DNA of 12,139 nt. Source: CAVLCC01 sp963624975 (GTDB lineage: Bacteria > Actinomycetota > Coriobacteriia > Coriobacteriales > CADBOM01). Shown piece by piece: positions 9,401 through 12,139 of this stretch. A program made the translations under genes and the position numbers. The DNA lies in the NCBI GenBank assembly GCA_963624975.1, contig CAVFRF010000059.1, positions 1 to 12,139 of the forward strand, read 5' to 3'. A model generated the notes under the pieces. That model did no database searches. It was not told where the DNA came from and saw only the letters and a list, made by a program, of their open reading frames with translations. Each line of letters begins with the position of its first letter. Position 1 is the stretch's first letter.

Positions 9401-12139
9401 CCATGGGCACCAGCACAAAGCCGTTCGCGGGCATCCTCGACGGCCAGGGTCATGCGATCACGGGGCTTGCCATCACCGGAACCGGAAGCTATCAGGCCCT
9501 CATCGGCTATATGGATGGCGGCTCCGTGCACGACCTCACGGTCGCCGGCACCGTGTCCGGCAAGGACTATGTGGCTGGCATCGTCGGATATGCATTCGAC
9601 ACAACGCTTCAGAACCTGGGCAGCTACGTGACCGTTAGCGCCACGGGCAGCAATGTCGGAGACATCGTTGGCTGCGCCGAGGGCGGCTCGATTGATTCTT
9701 GCTTCGCCAAGGGCAACGTCACGACGACTGGCAACAGTTATTGCGGTGGCATTGCCGGAAACGCTTCCGCCAAGTGCGATATCTCGTACTGCTACAGCAC
9801 CGGCAAGGTCGTTGGCAAGAACTACGTTGGCGGCATCGTCGGCAACGGTCGCGGCGAGGTTTCCAACTGCTATGTTCTCGGCACGGTTACCTCGAGCAAC
9901 AGCCAGTATTGGAAGGGTTCCATCAACGGATGGATAAATAGCAGCAGGGTCATCACCAACTGCTACTATGTGAGCACGCTTGGCGTTGACGACACCATGG
10001 CCACCAGGTGCTACGACGAGGACATGAAGGGCGAAGAGTTCGCGACCCAGCTGGATGCGGGCGCTGGCAAGTTCGACGCCCAGGCCTCGTGGTACCCGAC
10101 CCTCGCGTGGGAGAACGCCGTCGACGTGGCCGGCAAGTGCACAGTCGCGCCCATCGCGGACCAGACGTGGACCGGCGATGCCATCCAGCCCGATGTGAGC
10201 GTGACTCTCACGGCCGGCGGCACCGCGCTCGTGAAGGACAAGGACTACACCGTGTCCTATGGCGAGAACAAGGACGCCGGCACCGGCACCGTGACCATCG
10301 CGGGCAAGGGCTCCTACGTGGGCTCGAAGACCGTGGAGTTCGACATCACAGGCACCGATATCGCCGGGGCTGTCGTCGAGGACGTGGCCTACCAGTCCTA
10401 CGTGGGCAAGGCTCTCGAGCCCTCGCTCAAGGTAACTCTGGGTGGTAAGGAACTTGCGGTTGGCACCGACTATACCGTCGAGTACTCCAACAACGTGAAG
10501 GTCGGCGAGGCCACCGCGAACATCTCCGGCGCGGCCTCGAAGGGCTATACCGGAACCAAGGACGTGAAGTTCCAGATCGTCCAAGGCGACCTCTCGAAGG
10601 CGACTATCGCGCCCGTGGCGGCCCAGTACTACACTGGCTCGCCCGTGTGCCCCGCCCCGAGCGTGAGCATCGGCGACGTGGCCATCGATCCGTCGGCCTA
10701 CGACGTGTCCTATTCGAGCAATACGCTGGTGGGCACGGCGACCCTCACGGTCACCGCCAAGGAGGGCTCCGGCTTCGCCGGTAGCTGCAAGACCACCTTC
10801 GAGATCCAGAAGACCGACATTTCCAAGGCCTGCGAGTTCGACGCGATCGCCGACCAAGTGTGGACGGGATCGGCCATAGAACCCGAGGTCGTCGCCCGCG
10901 TCGGCGGCACCGAGATCTCGGCCGACAACTTCAAGATCAACTACAGCGACAACGTGGCCGTGGGCACCGCCATCGTGACCGTCGAGGCCAAGGCGGGGCT
11001 GTCCTTCGAGGGCGCGGCCGACATCAAGTTCAATATCGTGGCGCAGCCGCTCGACGGAGCCGTCGCCACCGTGGCAGCCGCGACCTACACGGGATCGGCG
11101 GTCGAACCCGCCGTGTCCGTGAAGACGGCCGCCGGCACCGCGCTCGTGGCCGGCACCGACTACGACGTGGCGTTCGCGAACAACACGGAGGCCGGCACCG
11201 GCACCTACACCGTGACCGGCAAGGGCAACTACTCCGGCACCATCAAGGGCACCTTCGAGATCGCCGCGGCCCCGCTCGCGACGTGCACCGTGTCGCCCAT
11301 CGAGTCGCAGACCTACACCGGCGCGGCCATCGAGCCCGCCGTCGAGGTCAAGCTCGGCGAGACGGTCTTGCCCGCCGGCGACTACACGGTCGCCTACTCC
11401 GGCAACGTGCACGCAGGCACCGCGACCGTGACGGTATCGGCAGGACGCAGCGGCAACCTGTCCGGCTCCGCGACCGCCACGTTCGAGATCAAGCCCGCCG
11501 CCCAGACGGCGCCCAGGGGCATCGCCCGCACCGACGTGTCGGTAGAGACCCTCTCCGACGGTGCCATCTGGAACCTGACCTCCGCAATGGAGTGGAAGGC
11601 GGAGGGCGCCGATGCGTGGACTCCCGTCGCGGCCGGACAGACCTCTGCGGAGGGGCTCGCCGAGGGCACCTACCTCGTGCGCTTCGCGGCCGACTCCGAC
11701 CACGTGGCAGGCGAGGCCACCAGCGTCAAGATCGCGGCGTGCGAGCTCGCGAACCGCGTGCTCGAGCTTTCCGACATGCAGCCCGAGGGCGGCTTCGCCG
11801 ACCTCGTGGAGGGCTACTCCGACGGCGGTGCGGTCGAGGCCACGCTCACAAACGAGGGCAACCTTGCCGAGACCGGCATCTCCGCGACCCTCGAGGGCGA
11901 GGGGGCATCCGCCTTCTCGGCCACGGTCGAGTCCGGCTCGCTCGAGCCCGGCGCGTCCTGCAAGGTGAGCGTCAGCCCCGTCGCGGGCCTCAAGGCCGGC
12001 ACCTATGCCGCCACCCTGCGCGTGGCCACAGCCGCCAACCCCGAGGGCGACACCATGGAGCTGTCGCTCGTGGTCGAGCCCGTGCCCGACTGGTCCGTCG
12101 CATTCGACGTGTCCGAGGCGGCCCAGGGCACGGTGCGCC
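1..12139 (+). CDS. Giant modular GLUG / Ig-like repeat surface protein (adhesin-like), internal fragment open at both ends
   Basis: Frame 1 of the plus strand has no stop codon across the window, giving 4046 complete codons plus one base. Base 1 reads GTG, but it falls inside a GLUG solenoid block, so it is almost certainly an internal valine and not a start. Domain order by residue: GLUG A 1-162 (partial), Ig 170-372, GLUG B 376-681, Ig 687-893, GLUG C 896-1205, four Ig 1212-1650, GLUG D 1653-1955, Ig 1962-2164, GLUG E 2167-2490, one YTG-type repeat 2499-2569, GLUG F 2570-2880, Ig 2882-3090, GLUG G 3092-3371, six YTG-type repeats 3379-3833, small beta domain 3834-3913, ASH-like domain 3920-4027. 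No catalytic motif and no membrane segment were seen. These domain families are typical of exported, wall-attached proteins, so a cell-surface adhesin or stalk is inferred; the ligand is unknown. Signal peptide and anchor must lie outside the window. Codons are strongly C/G-ending and the frame is intact throughout, so this is not a decayed gene. Confidence 0.96.
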   Translation, partial: MKSTAEGEANAGGIVGSTGASIEGCAFTGSVEARGGQAAGGIAGLLESGIAVSGCYSSAAVTAVSAAGGIAGNAGTGAIANSYSSGTVTAVSGTAGAISGTKTANIQNCLFLEGSSAYAAGGSEAAGAASQTDAQLKAAEAATALGSAFAQRDGGYPQLKWELYRQGAPVVTTQPQDAIVAVGADSPKLSVEAQVIATGDAASGTLSYQWQSSVDGSAWANVENATQATYSAPTAAAGVTYYRCEVSNAFGAAKLATASDAAMVAVTSDTAAAAPTIAAQPQDISINIGNTDEKLEVKAEVSGAGAGALSYQWYASADGIAEGGEPVEGATQAEFVPTGTVAGTECYYCVVTNTFEGVKTASTASSVATVTVNPTVVISTADELVAFASAVNSGTTYHGYTVVLANDIDLTSIGSAWQPIGTQTSSFYGTFDGGYHSVTFDSSAGGLFGAIRAGASVQNVIIKGKVSSAGTYVAGAVAYADATSSVGTIAKASCVIRNCGNEASVTCSGTSVAYIGGIVGYATGGFDAYGCYNTGSVSYGNSAANNTNVGGVAGYLNSQCFLHNCYNSGNITGYKCYAGGVSGSVYTNRGGTGKFENCYNSGTVTGEKYNNRYPGSLWGGYPSYSWITPVNCYALDTTAVASSYGNGATKTETEMKLAEFAATMGSSFVAVDGSFPKLAWEDSSFAPQILVQPTGAGCSAGGEAPTLTVLASTPSKPSKGWDGMLGYQWYSNATASNAGGTLISGADKASYTPSVSASGVAYYYCVITNKLGDAQASTATNAVPVSVTDGSTAQVSITTQPAASGTFTQGDTVSLSVEGKLADQGVKGDLAYQWYVSSSQDGSDAAPVEDGASASIAVKASEIGDFWYFCKVSNRVNDVDFGTVTSSMAKVSVNPLTISTADELLAFAKAVNGGKSYEGCTVQLGQDIDLSSICGEGIGNWTSIGTQSKPFMGKFDGNGHSVTGIYFLGTSTSRVGLFGYVKNAELCNFKVGGYISASSYVGLAVGYTNGTCYLHDIENIEGSTVQAKYGYAAGIVGYFTGTALDRLGNNAKIVLTGGSSAAGICASGNSAVSIESCYNTGDIEAESRSYCGGILGEPPYNKEVSISNCYNTGDVNAGSYSAGIAGGSSDKVTISDCFMAGTMLASGVPISTAGSITNCYYTGKELSSFTGTHVSDAQVSNGYLLSKLGDAYMMGESSPVLTWQEELGGYASIAVDSPRVVVSQYAKPVSVEVKAELPSESLIGGNGTLSYQWYSCDADGSNASKIDGAIYASYKPDTFMESGVHYYCCEVTNSFKASDGSPRQTVAKSQVIEYCLVSSVDPAVPMFTSQPDSRYYELGVEEVQKLSVAVDETPDASMGELTYQWYEVGNTVGSEKIAIDGATDTTYTPDVSKAGTRYYLCEVTNTLDGVKTASNTSDVAKVVVWDRSQNLPVIDAQPSGESLYTQGDKATALAIDASLPQAFPGKTGKLSYQWYRNTTGIADPATDVAVEGETGASCVPDTSIDPDVYYYYCVVSNTFDTLNNTVTTRTVSDCVKSALISSTKPAVPQITVQPAPHALEYTQGDEGDLLHAAAVVTGEGSGDISYQWYRNTTGTADPANDEAINGATGTTCEADTSLTSDTYWYYCVATNTFEKVQTASTSTDMVCVKLNPILTISDAAGMFAFAESVNAGTDYSGYTVELACDIDLGNASWTPIGTFSGSNVGNAFKGEFDGNGYTISGLNIDSNANDYAGLFSYISSATIHDFVVQGTITSTSNHRAGVVSCAHESTIYNVGNEVDIQAGSSKDNAGIVSKVQIYGTYEVGVTIDSCYNKGSIAGTNAGGIYGDTGVNKEYGNFKIFISNCYNAGTIEGTSVSAGIATGFCKNIAQSQVVGSVKNCFNVGTVGGSATASAITALGSQNADCTEDCFYLDGSAIGTTCGTAMAESQMKASAFATQLGDAFEAADSAYPVLAWENHRNPAPPVFTLQPQDITVAKGGEVPSFKVAASNADGASGTITYQWYVNDLATTAGATAIENAKSDTYTPSSTEAGTSYYFCRAFDASGKSYADSDVATLCVTTDAPASEPTFLSQPQSLTVDYASDAELTVAVQQGVEGVGDIAYQWYEAASSVADPSSDMAIDGATKFYYSPSTGAPGTRYYYCVATNTLEGTKTASAASDVAAVSVSDTIDISNVQEFVDFANAVNNDYDFDGVLVTLSADIDLSSVCGEGVGSWTPIGHMRSGYEYSTASPGTTAFSQRATVFRGTFEGNGHAIQNMYISAQKQYTLGLFGFIEDATLRDFTVSGYAYGHSRISGVAACTGGSCTIENVGSSVDVRCSNITSSGKQAPQCHAGIVAYAVGDIVIRGCYNKGSIDSYYQAYTSNGEYTGGILAYCSSSNDCRVISCYNAGYVRGYKFCGTIAAACAKIYSCYNVGTYDFNSSMTYNGIVSGDRSESRNSYYLYKKNAYKDYCGATQMAEEDMTTAKFAETLNSVGSVAFGGVDGEYPYLLWEKGASVSSDWTVDPIADQAATGLPVEPAVVVRDKTGNVVDPSNYTVSYSNNVEAGMAQAMVCASGSNVGSVTASFAITGSVDVVKVNNLSDLEGLAEAVNSGISYEGKTIELMSDIDMSGSYGVDKASWMSIGAYSTSSFKGTFHGNGHTVSGLYIGKANGIRDYAVYSGLFGYAQDAAFSDLVVEGSIDVDRNYSQYSSVDMRSAYVGGVCGTAVGCTFANVVNKANVKATSSSSGSVGGISGKGGSFVNCLNAGTISSAKFGAGGICGYEPESFEGCYNTGSVTGAGYAGGLSGYTTKAALGNNLSGCYNSGTVKNTSGTAYALVCATNIRGNDCYYLDTCGGSDSTGATKATASDLAGADVLGALSGYGFEANADGGSPVLTGADFFGAAVISSQPVDVSVAKGAEAALSVGAAAPAAPMKGAGGTLTYKWQKLGENGTWSDVDGAIESAYKPSTAEAGVASYRCVVTNAFDGQSLEHATGVAKVSVTAEAPAAVSIATQPVSGQTRQQMSDSAKLSVAASLVETGVKGDLAYQWYWSDSDPAAGSVAGTAIAGATSAECTASVETLGDGWYWCEVSNVIDGVAASSAKSSAAKVTTTAKTVSNADELKALADLVNAGNDCAGITVQLTADIDLSSISSWTPMGTSTKPFAGILDGQGHAITGLAITGTGSYQALIGYMDGGSVHDLTVAGTVSGKDYVAGIVGYAFDTTLQNLGSYVTVSATGSNVGDIVGCAEGGSIDSCFAKGNVTTTGNSYCGGIAGNASAKCDISYCYSTGKVVGKNYVGGIVGNGRGEVSNCYVLGTVTSSNSQYWKGSINGWINSSRVITNCYYVSTLGVDDTMATRCYDEDMKGEEFATQLDAGAGKFDAQASWYPTLAWENAVDVAGKCTVAPIADQTWTGDAIQPDVSVTLTAGGTALVKDKDYTVSYGENKDAGTGTVTIAGKGSYVGSKTVEFDITGTDIAGAVVEDVAYQSYVGKALEPSLKVTLGGKELAVGTDYTVEYSNNVKVGEATANISGAASKGYTGTKDVKFQIVQGDLSKATIAPVAAQYYTGSPVCPAPSVSIGDVAIDPSAYDVSYSSNTLVGTATLTVTAKEGSGFAGSCKTTFEIQKTDISKACEFDAIADQVWTGSAIEPEVVARVGGTEISADNFKINYSDNVAVGTAIVTVEAKAGLSFEGAADIKFNIVAQPLDGAVATVAAATYTGSAVEPAVSVKTAAGTALVAGTDYDVAFANNTEAGTGTYTVTGKGNYSGTIKGTFEIAAAPLATCTVSPIESQTYTGAAIEPAVEVKLGETVLPAGDYTVAYSGNVHAGTATVTVSAGRSGNLSGSATATFEIKPAAQTAPRGIARTDVSVETLSDGAIWNLTSAMEWKAEGADAWTPVAAGQTSAEGLAEGTYLVRFAADSDHVAGEATSVKIAACELANRVLELSDMQPEGGFADLVEGYSDGGAVEATLTNEGNLAETGISATLEGEGASAFSATVESGSLEPGASCKVSVSPVAGLKAGTYAATLRVATAANPEGDTMELSLVVEPVPDWSVAFDVSEAAQGTVR
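502..1116 (+). repeat. Ig-like domains 1 and 2
   Basis: Two bacterial Ig-like domains at residues 170-268 and 275-372. Each has the A-strand TQPQD or AQPQD, a B-strand LSVEA or LEVKA, the C-strand YQW (bases 622 and 931), an N-A-T or G-A-T turn, and the F-strand YYRCEVSN or YYCVVTN. The tryptophan core and F-strand cysteine of an Ig fold are present, but the B-strand cysteine is absent. Domain 1 has the YQWQSS...W variant, domain 2 the YQWY variant. Domain 2 ends in VTVNPT, a short hinge running straight into GLUG block B. Likely role: spacer between two rigid solenoids, or a binding surface; no ligand can be named. Confidence 0.82.
1126..2043 (+). repeat. GLUG block B (complete beta-solenoid module)
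   Basis: Residues 376-681. The opening ISTADELVAFASAVNSG is followed by VVLANDIDL, WQPIGTQ and FYGTFDGGYHSV, the entry segment shared by all blocks. Then come a GGLFGAI turn, a VQNVIIKGKV strand, an early NCGNEASV rung, and three GLUG rungs GCYNTGSV (Cys 531), NCYNSGNI (Cys 565) and NCYNSGTV (Cys 598). Each rung is set off by GG(I/V)xGY-type turns. The cap is NCYALD (Cys 632), with tail MKLAEFAATMGSSF and FPKLAWE. The first 39 bases of the opening (from 1132) match those of block C (from 2692) at all but six positions by eye. The central part is lower in GC than the flanking Ig regions (28 of 60 bases G or C at 1621-1680). Confidence 0.88.
2059..2679 (+). repeat. Ig-like domains 3 and 4
   Basis: Two Ig-like domains at residues 687-788 and 794-893. 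Domain 3 has QILVQPT, LTVLAS, GYQWYSN (YQW at 2179), SGADKASYTPS and YYYCVITN. Domain 4 has ITTQPA, LSVEG, GVKGDLAYQWY (YQW at 2494) and WYFCKVSN. Domain 4 departs from the consensus between strands C and F: the usual GAT...Y.P turn reads ASASIAVKA. It ends in VSVNPL, the same V-x-V-N-P hinge that precedes block B. The GVKGDLAYQWY stretch reappears in Ig12, which also sits immediately before a GLUG block. Inferred role as for the other Ig pairs. Confidence 0.82.
2686..3615 (+). repeat. GLUG block C (complete beta-solenoid module)
   Basis: Residues 896-1205. The opening LTISTADELLAFAKAVNGG is followed by QLGQDIDLSS, a CGEGIGNW insertion, SIGTQSKPFMGKFDGNGHSV and VGLFGYV. Rungs are SCYNTGDI (Cys 1077), NCYNTGDV (Cys 1109) and DCFMAGTM (Cys 1137), with cap NCYYTGKEL (Cys 1159). 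The tail is LLSKLGDAY and SPVLTWQE, in which the usual YP is SP. The CGEG insertion is shared with block E only, hinting at a closer relation between the two. GC falls locally around 3301-3360 (27 of 60 bases G or C by hand count). Confidence 0.88.
3634..4950 (+). repeat. Ig-like domains 5 to 8 (expanded four-domain set)
   Basis: Four consecutive Ig-like domains at residues 1212-1317, 1321-1424, 1432-1541 and 1545-1650, where every other Ig set has two. Core YQWY motifs lie at bases 3751, 4087, 4414 and 4756. F-strand motifs are YYCCEVTN, YYLCEVTN, YYYCVVSN and WYYCVATN. Domains 7 and 8 are nearly the same across the C strand (YQWYRNTTG followed by ADPA) and both carry Cys where other domains have Tyr in the Y-x-P turn. 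Domains 5, 7 and 8 also carry a G-strand cysteine (bases 3943, 4600, 4939). The set ends in VKLNP, the hinge before block D. A spacer twice the normal length is the simplest structural reading. Confidence 0.82.
4294..4950 (+). repeat. Diverged tandem duplication of an Ig-like domain (Ig7/Ig8)
   Basis: Ig7 (from 4294) and Ig8 (from 4633) begin 339 bases apart and share YTQGD near the start, then YQWYRNTTG, ADPA, a G-x-TG turn and an added Cys, in the same order. At DNA level the stretches around 4414 and 4756 remain clearly alike (taccagtggtatcg at both), with most differences at third positions. This fits a duplication of one Ig unit inside the gene that enlarged an ancestral Ig set. Confidence 0.7.
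4957..5865 (+). repeat. GLUG block D (complete beta-solenoid module)
   Basis: Residues 1653-1955. The opening ILTISDAAGMFAFAESVNAG diverges from ADEL but keeps FA..VN.G. It is followed by ELACDIDLGNASWTPIG, FKGEFDGNGYTISGL and AGLFSYI. Rungs are SCYNKGSI (Cys 1810), NCYNAGTI (Cys 1844) and NCFNVGTV (Cys 1879), with cap DCFYLD (Cys 1908). The tail is ESQMKASAFATQLGDAF and YPVLAWE, the best match to the consensus tail. The loop between WTPIG and the FDGNG strand is a few residues longer than in B, C, F and G. Confidence 0.88.
5884..6492 (+). repeat. Ig-like domains 9 and 10
   Basis: Residues 1962-2059 and 2066-2164. Domain 9 has LQPQD, FKVAAS, YQWYVND (5995), a Y-T-P turn and YYFCRAFD. Its F-G region is the most divergent: the usual VTN is replaced by AFD, and a G-strand cysteine follows at base 6166. 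Domain 10 has SQPQS, LTVAV, YQWYEA (6301), DGATKFYYSP and YYYCVATN, ending in VSVSD. The domain 10 end lacks the N-P hinge seen before blocks B, C and D. Confidence 0.82.
6499..7470 (+). repeat. GLUG block E (longest complete beta-solenoid module, with a loop insertion)
   Basis: Residues 2167-2490, 324 residues against about 280-311 for the other complete blocks. The opening IDISNVQEFVDFANAVN is followed by TLSADIDLSS, CGEGVGSWTPIG, an insertion of about 24 residues (bases 6652-6723, rich in Ser, Thr and Tyr), and FRGTFEGNGHAI. LGLFGFI follows. Rungs are GCYNKGSI (Cys 2346), SCYNAGYV (Cys 2384) and SCYNVGTY (Cys 2409). The cap reads NSYYLY with Ser in place of Cys, while a DYCGA cysteine follows about 16 residues later. 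The tail is KFAETLNSVG and YPYLLWE. It is followed by a single YTG-type repeat and not by Ig domains. Confidence 0.87.
7495..7707 (+). repeat. Single YTG-type (MBG/YDG-like) repeat between two GLUG blocks
   Basis: Residues 2499-2569. The sequence runs PIADQAATGLPVEPAVVV, a NYTVSYSNNVEAG core, and a closing FAITGS. This is the same plan as the six-repeat array at 10135-11499: (Y/W)TG...P.V.V......DY.VSY.NN...GTA...... The usual T-G-x-G-N-Y-x-G segment is degraded to CASGSNVGS. It replaces the Ig pair seen at the other block junctions. PIADQ occurs in the same position directly after block G, so E and G share what follows them. Confidence 0.75.
7708..8640 (+). repeat. GLUG block F (complete beta-solenoid module, diverged ends)
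   Basis: Residues 2570-2880. The opening VVKVNNLSDLEGLAEAVNSG is followed by ELMSDIDMSG, SWMSIGAYSTSSFKGTFHGNGHTV and SGLFGYA. GGVCG and GGISG turns come next. Rungs are NCLNAGTI (Cys 2741), GCYNTGSV (Cys 2768) and GCYNSGTV (Cys 2799), with cap DCYYLD (Cys 2826). The tail SPVLTGADFFG has lost the LAWE ending of its siblings, and Ig11 follows directly. Assignment rests on the rungs, the FxGNGH strand and block length. Confidence 0.87.
8644..9270 (+). repeat. Ig-like domains 11 and 12
   Basis: Residues 2882-2980 and 2985-3090. Domain 11 has SSQPVD, LSVGA, YKWQKL (8761), a second Trp in TWSDVDGAIES and SYRCVVTN. It resembles Ig1, also first of its pair. Domain 12 has ATQPV, LSVAAS, GVKGDLAYQWYWS (YQW at 9073), a Cys in the E-strand turn (AECTAS) and WYWCEVSN. 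It resembles Ig4, the last Ig before block C. The parallel between first and second members of different pairs suggests the pair was copied as a unit. The end is rich in Ala, Ser, Lys and Thr and runs straight into block G. Confidence 0.82.
9274..10113 (+). repeat. GLUG block G (last and shortest beta-solenoid module)
   Basis: Residues 3092-3371, 280 residues. The opening KTVSNADELKALADLVNAG is followed by QLTADIDLSSISSWTPMGTSTKPFAGILDGQGHAITGL. YVAGIVGYA follows. Rungs are SCFAKGNV (Cys 3234), YCYSTGKV (Cys 3264) and NCYVLGTV (Cys 3290), divided by YCGGIAGN and YVGGIVGN turns, with cap NCYYVS (Cys 3321). The tail is DMKGEEFATQLDAGAG and YPTLAWE. No further GLUG block is seen downstream within the window. 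Confidence 0.88.
10135..11499 (+). repeat. Array of six YTG-type (MBG/YDG-like) tandem repeats
   Basis: Six units of 73-78 residues start at bases 10135, 10354, 10588, 10816, 11047 and 11272. Shared plan: (I/V)A.Q.(Y/W)TG..(I/V).P.V.V..G...L..G.DY.V.Y..N...GTAT.TV.....Y.G.....F.I. Examples are TWTGDAIQP, YTGSAVEP and YTGAAIEP for the first strand, and DYTVSYGEN, DYTVEYSNN and DYTVAYSGN for the middle. Units 2-4 open with TDIAGA, DLSKAT and DISKAC. Such repeats are common in large surface proteins of Coriobacteriia and Firmicutes, where they are thought to act as stalks; that role is inferred here. GC is the highest seen (43 of 60 bases G or C at 11281-11340). Confidence 0.78.
11500..11739 (+). 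other. Small beta-domain following the YTG array (within the giant CDS)
   Basis: Residues 3834-3913. The order APRGIARTDVS, LSDGAIWNLTSAMEW, ADAWTPVAAGQT, GLAEGTYLVRFAAD and HVAGEAT matches a small repeat type often found near the C-terminus of Gram-positive surface proteins. The recurring idea in that type is: S-D-G-x-I, then a T-x-A-M-E-(Y/W), a W-T-x-V, then G-L-x-x-G-T-Y-x-V-R. The family identity comes from pattern memory only. A linker or stalk role is inferred. Confidence 0.55.
11758..12081 (+). other. ASH/Hydin-like beta-sandwich domain (within the giant CDS)
   Basis: Residues 3920-4027. The run of features is LELSDMQ, a GFADLVEGYSDGGAVEATL strand pair, LTNEGNLAETGISATL, an FSATV strand, SLEPGASCKVSVSPVAGLKAG and TYAATLRVATA. 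The pattern V-T-x-T-N-x-G-N then P-x-x-G-L-x-x-G-T-Y is that of ASPM/SPD-2/Hydin-like domains in bacterial surface proteins. A single Cys sits in the ASCKV strand. Ends in LSLVVEPVP. Probably the membrane-proximal part of the stalk. Another immunoglobulin-like sandwich is the alternative. Confidence 0.55.
12082..12139 (+). other. Start of a further domain, cut by the window edge
   Basis: After the ASH-like domain the frame continues through DWSVAFDVSEAAQGTVR and is still open at the window end. A V-x-F-x-V followed by G-T-V is compatible with the first strand of another beta repeat, but too little is present to name it. No stop codon and no LPXTG-type sorting motif occur before the edge. Confidence 0.5.

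Noticed and set aside
9388..11703. A 771-residue open frame on the minus strand.
   Set aside because: Same register effect: its stop is the complement of a sense TCA codon at 9388. The sequence is His/Gly/Val/Arg-rich and repetitive, mirroring the sense repeats.
1..12139. CRISPR array, tRNA/rRNA, insertion sequence or phage-type diversity-generating element.
   Set aside because: No short identical direct repeats with unique spacers, no tRNA-like folds, no transposase or reverse transcriptase reading frame and no inverted terminal repeats were seen. All repeat signal is protein-domain repetition.

Overview
The whole window is the interior of one gene. Plus-strand frame 1 (codons starting at base 1, 4, 7 and so on) is open without a stop from base 1 to the last complete codon at 12136-12138. 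That gives 4046 consecutive residues, with the reading frame still open at both edges. Neither the start codon, signal peptide, stop codon nor surface anchor lies inside the window. There are no RNA genes, promoters, terminators, insertion sequences, CRISPR arrays or intergenic gaps. Other open frames on either strand are shadows of this gene.

The protein is a giant, repetitive, all-beta surface protein of the adhesin or stalk type. It alternates two kinds of module. The first is a block of about 280-325 residues that opens with a helix-like stretch (ADEL..FA..VN.G) and a DIDL...W.PIG...F.G.FDGNGH segment. It continues through GLUG-type beta-solenoid rungs (GGI.GY ... NCYN.G.V) and closes with an F...LG..F......YP.LAWE tail. 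The second is a set of bacterial Ig-like domains of about 100 residues (QPQ ... L.YQWY ... GAT...Y.P ... YYC.VTN). In order: GLUG A (partial), Ig1-2, GLUG B, Ig3-4, GLUG C, Ig5-8, GLUG D, Ig9-10, GLUG E, one YTG-type repeat, GLUG F, Ig11-12, GLUG G, six tandem YTG-type repeats, a small beta domain, an ASH/Hydin-like domain, and the first residues of a further domain. The total is seven GLUG blocks, twelve Ig-like domains and seven YTG-type repeats.

The likely source is a high-GC, Gram-positive, gut-associated anaerobe, most plausibly a member of the Coriobacteriia (Eggerthella/Slackia/Collinsella relatives), which carry many large GLUG/Ig/YTG-repeat surface proteins. This is inferred from codon use (strong C/G third positions; TTA, CTA and TCA rare) and from the domain mix. 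No marker gene is present to confirm it. A large Firmicutes surface protein is the main alternative.

Functionally, the GLUG solenoids would be rigid rod segments separated by Ig pairs acting as spacers. The YTG array and ASH-like domain towards the C-terminus look like a stalk leading to a cell-wall anchor beyond the window. Ligand and host target cannot be read from the sequence. The most notable points are the size, the near-regular alternation with signs of module duplication, the many cysteines (solenoid rungs and every Ig-like F strand), and one place where a single YTG repeat replaces an Ig pair.
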